A DNA stretch of 8,310 nucleotides, taken from Chloroflexota bacterium (GTDB taxonomy: Bacteria; Chloroflexota; Ktedonobacteria; Ktedonobacterales; JACDGC01). Positions 1-5,561 of the stretch are shown here, piece by piece. The DNA lies in contig JAKAOI010000077.1 of assembly GCA_021812265.1 (NCBI GenBank), positions 1-8,310 of the forward strand, read 5' to 3'. The number at the start of each line of letters is the position of its first letter. The stretch's first letter is position 1. Made by a program: the position numbers and the translations under genes. The notes beneath the pieces were generated by a model. That model saw only the letters and a program-made list of their open reading frames with translations, did not search any database and was not told where the DNA came from.

Positions 1-1
1 C

Positions 2-100
2 TATGACACACTCTATAATGCAACTGAGCAAGAATTTAATATGAAAATCGGTAAAGGTGTTCTGCCATTTTATATTGCCTATGCCCAAAAACCGCTTTAA
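2..100 (+). CDS. C-terminal end of an unidentified protein (partial)
   Basis: An open frame enters from the left edge and ends at a TAA at 98-100, giving the last 32 residues of a protein. The tail contains an aromatic-rich stretch (VLPFYIAYAQKP) that is reminiscent of the final beta strands of some class I SAM-dependent methyltransferases. This is only a resemblance, and 32 residues are too few to assign a family. The frame is supported by being open from the edge and by the stem-loops that follow the stop within 80-130 bp. No other gene follows on this strand until the RNA locus near 997, so this is probably the last gene of its transcription unit. Confidence 0.5.
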   Translation, partial: YDTLYNATEQEFNMKIGKGVLPFYIAYAQKPL

Positions 101-178
101 AGCAGCGCGCAGTACGCCGAAACCTCTATAGGAGCCAATAGCATCAGGACTTTCGCTTCAACAGGGAAAATCGGAGAT

Positions 179-230
179 GTACAAAGGGTGTTGCTCCTTG
201 TACGGGATCTGGGGCGCCCCAGATCCCCTT
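179..230 (+). terminator. Tandem stem-loops after the partial gene; possible terminator
   Basis: Two stem-loops lie end to end. The first pairs GTACAAAGG (179-187) with CCTTGTAC (196-203), with one bulged A. The second is the 24-bp perfect palindrome at 204-227. They are followed by CTTATTT, a poor uridine tract. They could end transcription of the partial gene at 2-100, but the tract is weak, so this is a tentative call. Confidence 0.3.
204..227. repeat. 24-bp perfect palindrome
   Basis: Arm GGGATCTGGGGC (204-215) is followed directly by its exact reverse complement (216-227), with no spacer. As RNA or single-stranded DNA it would form a GC-rich stem of about 10 bp capped by the central four bases. 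As duplex it is a symmetric site. Its role is unknown: terminator element, protein site, or a member of a dispersed repeat family. Confidence 0.7.
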
Positions 231-375
231 ATTTCAGCTGCAAGAAACATGCGCTGCTCTTTCAAACAAAAGTCCTAAATATATTGGATTCGCTGTAACT
301 GGTAGATGTTCAACAATATGTTTACCGGGTGACAACTCCCCATCGCTAAAGTCAGAGGACTACGCGCGTTTACAT

Positions 376-411
376 AAAAAATAGGCGCAGAAGAATTATT
401 TTCCTCTGCGC
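376..411 (-). terminator. Intrinsic terminator of the HTH gene
   Basis: Read on the - strand, an 11-bp stem (arms at 401-411 and 385-395, one G-U wobble, loop of five at 396-400) is followed by CTA and six Ts (376-381). It begins 21 bases after the stop codon of the HTH gene. The wobble pairs only on this strand and the T tract exists only on this side, so it serves the - strand gene. Confidence 0.8.
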
Positions 412-431
412 TATGCAATTGATTTGGTATT

Positions 432-677
432 TCAGTGGACTTCCTGGGCCGGATTGGCAATTGCGCACGCCGTATGCGCCGCTGTGGGATCTTTTACCAA
501 TTCGCTTTGGCGTACCCCCAAAATTGAAGCCAGCCTGCGAATTAAAGTAGGTTCGGTAATATCCTCCCCATGCTCAATATGCATGATGTCTTCTCTTGTC
601 AGGTGAGTATCTTCCGCTAATTTGCCAATGCTGATGTTCTTTTTTTGTCGAATAAAACGTAAACTTTTTAACCGCAT
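432..677 (-). CDS. Small Cro/CI (XRE)-type helix-turn-helix regulator, 81 aa
   Basis: A small DNA-binding protein, probably a dimeric transcriptional regulator. Residues about 6-62 fit the five-helix Cro/CI fold: LRFIRQKKN as helix 1, SIGKLAEDTHL then TREDIMHIEHGE as the helix-turn-helix pair, and PTLIRRLASILGV as helix 4. The last 20 residues are Ala-rich and probably unstructured. The frame stays open to 839, but ATG 677 is chosen because GGAGGT (688-693) sits ten bases before it. ATG 746, the longer alternative, has no Shine-Dalgarno site. It has its own promoter (769-797) and terminator (376-411), so it is monocistronic. It is divergent from the RNA locus at 997, which makes that promoter and its own the natural first guesses for targets. 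That is inference from position. No effector domain is present. Confidence 0.85.
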   Translation of the reverse strand: MRLKSLRFIRQKKNISIGKLAEDTHLTREDIMHIEHGEDITEPTLIRRLASILGVRQSELVKDPTAAHTACAIANPAQEVH

Positions 678-686
678 ACAACAAAT

Positions 687-706
687 AACCTCCGCATCGA
701 GGAGTT
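687..706 (-). promoter_or_regulatory. Stem-loop covering the Shine-Dalgarno site of the HTH gene
   Basis: On the - strand, CTCC (within AACTCC at 701-706) can pair with GGAG of the ribosome-binding site (GGAGGTT, 687-693), leaving a seven-base loop. AA/TT adds pairs across one bulged G. The stem is short, so it would modulate initiation and not block it. Function is inferred from position only. Confidence 0.35.
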
Positions 707-768
707 TGCTTATCCCCGGCGCCATTGCCGCAAGACAGCCAAACATGATAATAGAGTTTCTATTAAAA

Positions 769-797
769 GTTATAGCCCAGACAATCTTACTTGTCAA
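769..797 (-). promoter_or_regulatory. Sigma-A promoter of the HTH gene
   Basis: On the - strand there is a perfect -35 TTGACA (792-797), a 17-bp spacer, and a -10 TATAAC (769-774). Transcription would start near 762, leaving a leader of about 85 nt that carries the stem-loop over the ribosome-binding site. Confidence 0.75.
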
Positions 798-829
798 GAT
801 GCTATCATCACAAATTTGCCCGATTTTAC

Positions 830-861
830 AAAAATCCAAAAATCCAAAAATTCAAAAATCT
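830..861. repeat. Four tandem 8-bp A-tract repeats
   Basis: Four consecutive octamers read AAAAATCC, AAAAATCC, AAAAATTC and AAAAATCT. They lie between the two divergent promoters, about 33 bp upstream of the HTH gene's -35 box. They could be a binding site array, an upstream activating A-tract region, or slippage-generated sequence. Confidence 0.7.
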
Positions 862-939
862 GCTGTTTTGAGTGATGTATGTTGCATCCGGCGACGGTTA
901 TTGGCTGTTCAGTCAAGATTTGTAAAATAATATGCTTTT

Positions 940-990
940 GTTAAAAATATGTTAAAAACTCTTGACTATAAGGGCCAAAATATGTATAAT
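940..990 (+). promoter_or_regulatory. Very strong sigma-A promoter with an UP-like element
   Basis: The -35 is TTGACT (962-967), the spacer is exactly 17 bp, and the -10 is a perfect TATAAT (985-990). Immediately upstream, GTTAAAAA occurs twice (940-947 and 951-958), spaced 11 bp so on the same helix face. That is the form expected of an UP element bound by the RNA polymerase alpha subunits, although a repressor site is also possible. Start is predicted near 997. It drives the structured transcript at 997-1332. Confidence 0.8.
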
Positions 991-1075
991 AAGAGTGTAG
1001 TGATACTGATACACATGTTACTGCACATCATTCCCTGATGTTAAACTGTGCACCTTTATCTACGAAAGGAGCGAC

Positions 1076-1138
1076 ATGCCTATGGTCACCCTTAAGAAAC
1101 CAATCCGTGTATTTGGAGTGGTATATCAAGTTGATTGA
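1076..1138 (+). CDS. Possible 20-aa small protein or leader peptide inside the structured RNA
   Basis: ATG 1076 is preceded by AAAGGAG (1065-1071) at four bases and opens a 20-codon frame to TGA (1136-1138). The peptide begins MPMVTLKKPIRVFG. It is basic with a short hydrophobic end, has no run of one amino acid as in classical amino-acid attenuators, and is too short to span a membrane. The Shine-Dalgarno bases AAAGG can pair with CCTTT (1053-1057), and the start region CATGCC (1075-1080) is complementary to GGCATG (1179-1184), so initiation could depend on RNA folding. The frame might also be chance. Confidence 0.3.
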   Translation: MPMVTLKKPIRVFGVVYQVD

Positions 1139-1295
1139 GCATACCCGTTCTGGCGGGTTCTGGCTCCACTTTTCAGGTGGCATGCGATGACTTTAGTTCT
1201 CGCAGCAGAGCATTTAGTGTTTATTCACTAACATCTGCGAGTAGCAGGCAAGATTATACCGTCCGCATACACATGTAAAGGCTTTGAAGCGATAT

Positions 1296-1332
1296 TCCGT
1301 CCGCTCGCACGATGCGCCGGACGGATTTTTTT
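1296..1332 (+). terminator. Strong intrinsic terminator of the structured RNA
   Basis: TCCGTCCG (1296-1303) pairs perfectly with CGGACGGA (1318-1325). An inner CGCA/TGCG stem (1306-1309, 1313-1316) is capped by CGA, and seven Ts follow (1326-1332). The 5' arm core CCGTCCG also occurs at 1259-1265 and could compete for the same 3' arm. Confidence 0.9.
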
Positions 1333-1456
1333 GCTCTAAAAACTGTTATTGCTTCCCCTATTCATTTGTTTCCCGCCACATCGGCTCAAAACGTTACACA
1401 GTGTTTTTGCCGCTTTCAGATATCCATGCTTGATTGTAGTATTTTTCCCGCAAAAG

Positions 1457-1478
1457 ATGTATACTGTTCATAATACAT
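1457..1478 (+). promoter_or_regulatory. Weak promoter-like dyad upstream of the membrane-protein gene
   Basis: ATGTAT (1457-1462) and ATACAT (1473-1478) form a dyad with a ten-base centre. It overlaps two possible -10 boxes, TATACT (1460-1465) and CATAAT (1469-1474). No -35 box at proper spacing is convincing; TTGATT (1430-1435) is too far. If the terminator at 1332 is efficient, the gene at 1531 needs a promoter in this gap and this is the best site I see. Confidence 0.25.
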
Positions 1479-1530
1479 GTTGTCAATTCATTTCTGTTCC
1501 AGATTTTTTTACGAAAGAGGATGATGTTTT

Positions 1531-2241
1531 ATGACCTCACCCGCTAAAAAAAACCCAACAAATATTAAACAGTCTCCCATTATTCAGGGGATCGTTCAAA
1601 AAGTAAACACCCCTCCCAGCGCAAAGTCGGATCCTGCGCCTTCCGCTGCAGCGCCAAAAACCGGCGGGTTCTTTTCCAAAATCCTTCCGCCAATGAACAG
1701 CAATGTTACGCCGTTTCAACCGGGTAAATACTTCACAGCCATGTTTATATTGCTCATCGGCTTGTATGTAATTCAATTTGGCTTAATCTACATCGATAAC
1801 ATTACTCATGGCTCCTTAAATAACCCGGTGTTTCTGAATTTGGGTATCATTCAGCTTAATCCAATGAATACGATTTTTATCGCGCTCATTTTTGGAATGT
1901 ACTGGATGCTGATTCATTTCAACATTCTCCCACGATCAGGCGCCGTACGCAGTCGGACTTCTCCGGCTATTTCCCGCAACCGAATTTTTCCGGTTATTCC
2001 ATATATAGGTAAATCGGCTGCGCAAAAGAAAACCCAAACGGTATCAGTTACCACAGTGGAAAACACAAAAGCATCAAAAAAATCCTTGCAGTCAGAAAAC
2101 AGCAAATCGGCCGCGCACAATAATCCTGAAACAGACGCCGCAAGCGATAACACACCATCCGAACCAACAGCCGGAGATGAAATATATAATCGATATCTCT
2201 CTCAATCTCGCGCCTTGGCCCGAAAAAAGAAAAATCGCTGA
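1531..2241 (+). CDS. Unrecognised membrane protein with two transmembrane helices, 236 aa
   Basis: I do not recognise this family. Residues 1-66 are polar, rich in Pro, Ala, Ser and Lys, and look disordered. A first hydrophobic helix spans about 68-89 (FTAMFILLIGLYVIQFGLIY), a loop of about 23 residues contains ITHGSLNNP and FLNLGIIQLNP, and a second helix spans about 113-132 (NTIFIALIFGMYWMLIHF). Residues 135-236 are a hydrophilic tail that is basic at first, then Ser/Ala/Asn/Glu-rich, and ends in RKKKNR. With both termini highly charged, the likely topology is two helices with both tails in the cytoplasm. There is no signal peptide or catalytic motif. The start is set by AAAGAGG (1514-1520) ten bases upstream. 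The DUF4256 gene begins 19 bp after its stop, so the two are probably co-transcribed. Confidence 0.7.
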   Translation: MTSPAKKNPTNIKQSPIIQGIVQKVNTPPSAKSDPAPSAAAPKTGGFFSKILPPMNSNVTPFQPGKYFTAMFILLIGLYVIQFGLIYIDNITHGSLNNPVFLNLGIIQLNPMNTIFIALIFGMYWMLIHFNILPRSGAVRSRTSPAISRNRIFPVIPYIGKSAAQKKTQTVSVTTVENTKASKKSLQSENSKSAAHNNPETDAASDNTPSEPTAGDEIYNRYLSQSRALARKKKNR

Positions 2242-2260
2242 TTCCAAAGAAACAAGCCGT

Positions 2261-2836
2261 ATGAGTAAGGATATTTTAAAAGAACTGCCGCCGGAAGAGC
2301 GGGAAAATTTGCTGAAAACACTGAAAGATCGATTTCAGCGGAATATGCAGCGCCATAACGGCCTAGAGTGGTCTCCAATACAAGCCAAGTTGGAGACCAA
2401 TGCAGAAAAATTATGGTCGCTTCAGCAAATGGAAAGCACTGGCGGGGAACCAGACGTCGCAGGTTTTGACAGATCTGCCGGTGAATATCTATTTTTTGAC
2501 TGCGCTGCGCAAAGTCCTGCCGGACGCAGAAGCATTTGCTATGATCAAGAGGGATTGGCAAAGCGCGAAAAAGAAGGACTACAACCCAACGGCAGCGCTG
2601 TTGGCATGGCTGAGATGATGAGAATAGCACTGTTAACAGAAGAGCAGTACCTTAAGTTGCAGCAAATAGAACCGTTCGACACAAAATCAGCGTGTTGGCT
2701 GAAAACACCTGCAGATATCCGAGAGCTTGGCGGCGCGCTATTTGCCGAACGCCGCTTCGGCCGAGTATTTATCTGTTCAAATACTGCGCCCTGTTTTTAT
2801 CAAGCAAGGGGTTTTCGCGGCATGCTGAAAATCTGA
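2261..2836 (+). CDS. DUF4256 family protein, 191 aa
   Basis: This matches what I know of the DUF4256 family, small soluble bacterial proteins of about 185-190 residues with no established function. Family-like segments appear in order: LKTLKDRFQRNMQRHNGLEW near residues 18-38, YLFFDCAAQSPAGRRSICYD near 76-95, LLTEEQYLKLQ near 125-135, FDTKSACWLKTPADIRELGG near 138-157, and the C-terminal YQARGFRG. There is no signal peptide or membrane helix. The frame is open further upstream (to 2177), but that extension overlaps the 3' end of the preceding gene and does not look like the family. ATG 2261, beginning MSKDILKELPPEER, gives the usual length. Its ribosome-binding site is weak (AAAGAAAC), so it may rely on coupling to the gene 19 bp upstream. 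Function is unknown. Confidence 0.85.
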   Translation: MSKDILKELPPEERENLLKTLKDRFQRNMQRHNGLEWSPIQAKLETNAEKLWSLQQMESTGGEPDVAGFDRSAGEYLFFDCAAQSPAGRRSICYDQEGLAKREKEGLQPNGSAVGMAEMMRIALLTEEQYLKLQQIEPFDTKSACWLKTPADIRELGGALFAERRFGRVFICSNTAPCFYQARGFRGMLKI

Positions 2837-2844
2837 TTTTCAGC
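2824..2844. repeat. Inverted repeat across the stop codon of the DUF4256 gene
   Basis: GCTGAAAATC (2824-2833) and GATTTTCAGC (2835-2844) are exact complements around a single T, and the TGA stop lies at the centre (2834-2836). No T tract follows on either side, so it is not a textbook intrinsic terminator. It could act as a 3' stabilising hairpin between the converging DUF4256 and mnmE genes. Confidence 0.5.
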
Positions 2845-2897
2845 TGTCTCACACTCAAGATAAGCCGTTGCGTCTTGTATTTTCACTAACCCAAGTG

Positions 2898-4322
2898 TTA
2901 TTTTCCAATGCAAAAATCACGAAAAATAATAGTCAACAACTCTTCGTTCACTTGATAGCCGGTAATTTCGCTCAGCCGCGCCGAAGCCTCACGTAAATCC
3001 TCGGCGACAAAATCCAGCGGCGCGCCCGAGATCAGTGTTTTTTGCGCATCAGTCAGCGCTTCACTCGCGCGAAGCAATGCGTCTCGGTGCCTAGCCCGGG
3101 CAACTATCGGCGCATGCTCGGCAAACTGATCTCCCAAGGCAGCCTGTGAAATCGCCGACTCCAGCTCTCTTAATCCGATTTTTTCCACCGCCGAAGCTTC
3201 TATGATGGTAAGTGGCTGTACACCGGCAGCGGCCAGCATATTTTGGATGGCGGCGCCTGCAATGGCGTGCGGCATATCAGTTTTATTTAATACCGCAATT
3301 ATCGGCCGCCGCGCCGAGCCATATCCCCTATCGGCCAGCATTTGCGCCGCTGCCATATCTTCATCGCACAGCGCCTGAGAGATGTCAATTACTAAAATTG
3401 CTATCTCAGCGGCGTCCAGCGCGGCTTTGCTGCGCTGCACACCAATCGCCTCTGCTTCATCCGCCGCTGTATCCGTTATACCAGCCGTATCTGTCAGGCG
3501 AACCGCAACTCCGCCCAGCAACGCCGTCTCTTCCAGTGTGTCGCGGGTTGTGCCGGCCATAGCAGTAACAATTGCCCTATCCATTTGCAACAGCGCGTTA
3601 AATAAACTTGATTTGCCGGCGTTTGGCCGTCCGGCAATAACACAGCTAATCCCCTCACGCGCAATACGGCCACGCTCCGACCCAGACAATAGTTCCGCGG
3701 CAATTGTTTGCGCCGATTGAATAAGCCGCTGAATTTCTTGCCGCTCTATAGGCGGAACTTCTTCTTCGGGGAAATCGATGCTGGCCTCAATCGGAGCCAT
3801 GGCGCGCAAAATAGCGTCATTTGCTTGCTTCGTTTGCCGCGAAAGCGTTCCTTCCAATTGATTCAGCGATTGGCGTATAGCGGCGTCGGAAGATGATGAA
3901 ACAAGATCGGCAATTGCCTCTGCCTGCGCTAAATCTATACGCCCATTTAAAAACGCTCGTAACGTAAATTCTCCCGGTTCAGCAGATCTGGCGCCTTGCG
4001 ACAAAGCAAGCTCGGTTACGCGCCGCAAAATAAGCGGAGAGCCATGCGAATGAATTTCTACCATATCTTCCGCGGTATATGTGTGTGGTCCGCGAAAAAA
4101 CACCGCCAGAGCTTCATCCAATTGTTCCGAACTGGTGGGACTGACAACATGACCATAGTAAAGATATCGCGGTGTAATGCGCTTCAATGCGCCGGATTTG
4201 CCGCGGAATATCGCCAAACCGATGTTCCACGCGCTTGGCCCGCTGATGCGCACAACACCAATGGCTCCGCGGCCCGGAGCCGTTGCGGTTGCCGCAATAG
4301 TGTCATCCATGGAAAAACGCAT
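2898..4322 (-). CDS. mnmE: tRNA uridine-5-carboxymethylaminomethyl modification GTPase MnmE, 474 aa
   Basis: MnmE (TrmE) works with MnmG to install the carboxymethylaminomethyl or aminomethyl group at C5 of wobble uridine 34 in certain tRNAs, using GTP, a methylene-tetrahydrofolate-derived carbon and FAD. All parts are visible. The N-terminal folate-binding domain begins DDTIAATATAPGRGAIGVVRISG. A helical domain surrounds the inserted G domain at about residues 220-385, with P-loop GRPNAGKS (about 230), AGTTRDT (about 255), DTAG (about 277), NKTD (about 345) and a SA-containing G5 near 376. The C-terminus is FCIGK, the family's conserved CxGK motif whose cysteine is needed for modification. 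Length is typical. It lies 28 bp after the exonuclease gene on the same strand, so the two are probably one operon. The ribosome-binding site is weak (GAAAG), and Met5 is a possible alternative start. mnmG is not in the window. Confidence 0.97.
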   Translation of the reverse strand: MRFSMDDTIAATATAPGRGAIGVVRISGPSAWNIGLAIFRGKSGALKRITPRYLYYGHVVSPTSSEQLDEALAVFFRGPHTYTAEDMVEIHSHGSPLILRRVTELALSQGARSAEPGEFTLRAFLNGRIDLAQAEAIADLVSSSSDAAIRQSLNQLEGTLSRQTKQANDAILRAMAPIEASIDFPEEEVPPIERQEIQRLIQSAQTIAAELLSGSERGRIAREGISCVIAGRPNAGKSSLFNALLQMDRAIVTAMAGTTRDTLEETALLGGVAVRLTDTAGITDTAADEAEAIGVQRSKAALDAAEIAILVIDISQALCDEDMAAAQMLADRGYGSARRPIIAVLNKTDMPHAIAGAAIQNMLAAAGVQPLTIIEASAVEKIGLRELESAISQAALGDQFAEHAPIVARARHRDALLRASEALTDAQKTLISGAPLDFVAEDLREASARLSEITGYQVNEELLTIIFRDFCIGK

Positions 4323-4350
4323 AGTTTAACATTTTCTTTCAATCACAATA

Positions 4351-5487
4351 TTACGAATCCGGCGGTATCATGCCACGCAATTTAGCCTTCCAAGGACTCA
4401 TATCATCTTCCTCAGAATCTGGCTGGGTGTCTTCATGGATTTCCGCCGAATGTTTTTCGCTTTTATACGACTCATCTAAATGTTTTAAAGCGTATACTGC
4501 GGCTTTACGAACGTCATATACAGGGTCGGTAAGCAACGCGCGTATTTCATTCCGATATTCATTTACATGCATTTTGCTTAACGCGCGAACTGCGGCGGAG
4601 CGCTCTTCTGATGTCAGCGCAGTAAGTGACGCAAACAAAAGCTCCTTCACTTCAAGCAAACCAATATCTGCGGCGGCTTTAATTAATCTGGCGCGCAATA
4701 CCGGCTTTTGGATACGCCGATAAGCTTCTGTAAAATCTTTTTCTCGTATTGACGCCGGCAGCGAAATATATATCTGCGGGCCTTCAATCCATGCAGATCG
4801 ATCCTTTTGCAGAAATGGGGTCAGCCATTCAGCTGCAAGCTTTTCAATGGGCAAATCATATGGAGAATCTGCAAAAGCGGTGATATAATCCGCATAATAT
4901 TCTGTCAGCCACAAATACAGCTGATAGGTCATTTCGGCGTCGCGCGCGGCGTATAAAAACATAGCGCTGGTAAGCGGCCGCAATGTCCAATCAGATCGCT
5001 GCAATGTTTTATCCATGCGATATCCGCACGAACGCAACATCATAGATTGCAAGCCAGATTCTTTAGCGCCAAAAATCGAGCGGCAAACGGCTTCAATATC
5101 AATAATATTCTGCACATGCAAATCGCGGGCGCCAAGCACACGCAGATCTGATCCGACACCATGGAAGATTTTTAAGATCGCCGGATTCATGAATGGTTCA
5201 TTTAATATGGATAGATGAAATAATTTCATGGCGTCTATCACATATGTTTGGTGGCCGTCAAAAATTTGAATGAGGGCAAGGCGCGGGGTTGAGGATGAAT
5301 CTGTTGCTTTTGCAGCAACAAATTCCACGTCAACCGCCAAAATAGGCGCCTGAGAAATAAGCCCAGCGCAGTGGGTTAAGTCTCCATAGTTTTCGATCAA
5401 TGTGCGTTCAAATTGTGACGGCGGCGGCATCGGCGGAAAAACATGGCCGAAAAATCCGCCATTGTCTTCAGAAAAAGATGATGGCAT
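4351..5487 (-). CDS. RNase D-like DEDDy 3'-5' exonuclease with helical-repeat C-terminus, 378 aa
   Basis: The first 200 residues form an RNase D-type exonuclease domain acting on RNA 3' ends. Exo I is ILAVDVEF (Asp53, Glu55), Exo II is FHGVGSDL (Asp114), and Exo III is YAARD (Tyr179, Asp183). All four acidic metal ligands and the tyrosine are present, so catalysis is expected. RSDWTLRPL before Exo III is also family-like. The usual HRDC domains are not evident. Residues about 255-340 instead show paired amphipathic helices ending in LTDPVYDVRKAAVYALKHL, a typical HEAT-repeat unit. The last 35 residues are acidic, then basic. It may trim tRNA or other RNA 3' ends, with the repeats replacing HRDC in substrate or partner binding (inference). 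It is upstream of mnmE by 28 bp. The ribosome-binding site is poor (AGGTAA, about 12 bases away); Met20 is an alternative start without a better site. Confidence 0.85.
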   Translation of the reverse strand: MPSSFSEDNGGFFGHVFPPMPPPSQFERTLIENYGDLTHCAGLISQAPILAVDVEFVAAKATDSSSTPRLALIQIFDGHQTYVIDAMKLFHLSILNEPFMNPAILKIFHGVGSDLRVLGARDLHVQNIIDIEAVCRSIFGAKESGLQSMMLRSCGYRMDKTLQRSDWTLRPLTSAMFLYAARDAEMTYQLYLWLTEYYADYITAFADSPYDLPIEKLAAEWLTPFLQKDRSAWIEGPQIYISLPASIREKDFTEAYRRIQKPVLRARLIKAAADIGLLEVKELLFASLTALTSEERSAAVRALSKMHVNEYRNEIRALLTDPVYDVRKAAVYALKHLDESYKSEKHSAEIHEDTQPDSEEDDMSPWKAKLRGMIPPDS

Positions 5488-5511
5488 GTAAAAAATATGT
5501 TACCTATATAA

Positions 5512-5517
5512 ATTATA
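5512..5517 (-). promoter_or_regulatory. Possible -10 box upstream of the exonuclease-mnmE genes
   Basis: On the - strand TATAAT lies 25 bases before the start codon at 5487, inside the 74-bp gap after the receiver-DUF4388 gene. No good -35 sits at 16-18 bp. A preceding TG is close to, but not exactly, an extended -10. The genes might instead be read through from the gene at 5562-6566. Confidence 0.25.
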
Positions 5518-5561
5518 CACAATCAAACCGATAAACGCTATAGACCCAAAGATACAGCAAA

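Larger units (their letters stand above)
997..1332 (+). ncRNA. Structured RNA or leader of unknown family, about 336 nt
   Basis: A transcript bounded by the strong promoter at 962-990 and the intrinsic terminator at 1296-1332. Visible stem-loops: ACATCA/TGATGT (1025-1030, 1036-1041), CCTTT/AAAGG (1053-1057, 1065-1069), ACCCG/CGGGT (1143-1147, 1154-1158), CCAC/GTGG (1166-1169, 1177-1180), and a two-part stem CTCGCAG/CTGCGAG (1199-1205, 1235-1241) enclosing TTAGTG/CACTAA (1214-1219, 1226-1231). It holds one short reading frame with a good Shine-Dalgarno site (1076-1138). I see none of the hallmarks of tmRNA, RNase P RNA, SRP RNA or a T-box, and 6S-like overall pairing of the ends is not evident. 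It is either a stable independent small RNA or an attenuated leader of the membrane-protein gene 200 bp downstream. The promoter strength favours an abundant RNA. End points are predicted. Confidence 0.5.

Noticed and set aside
275..460. 61-codon - strand frame overlapping the end of the HTH gene
   Set aside because: No Shine-Dalgarno site, it runs through the HTH gene's terminator hairpin, and its composition is not protein-like.
1009..1277. 11-bp direct repeat ATACACATGTA at 1009 and 1267 as ends of a mobile element
   Set aside because: There is no transposase, no terminal inverted repeats and no target duplication; both copies contain the palindrome ACATGT, so chance or RNA structure explains them.
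997..1332. tmRNA, RNase P RNA, SRP RNA or T-box leader
   Set aside because: No tag frame with tRNA-like ends, no RNase P core, no SRP tetraloop region and no T-box sequence were visible; GGAGTGG near 1114 only superficially recalls a T-box.
1349..1534. 61-codon + strand frame ending in an ATGA overlap with the membrane-protein gene
   Set aside because: No ribosome-binding site, and the composition looks like random translation; the region is better read as promoter and leader sequence.
2177..2260. 28-residue N-terminal extension of the DUF4256 protein
   Set aside because: It overlaps the 3' coding end of the preceding gene in another phase and does not resemble the family, whose usual length fits the start at 2261.
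2852..2884. Bidirectional terminator between the DUF4256 gene and mnmE (CAAGA/TCTTG with TATTTT)
   Set aside because: The stem is only five pairs with a large loop and no real T tract, so support is too weak.
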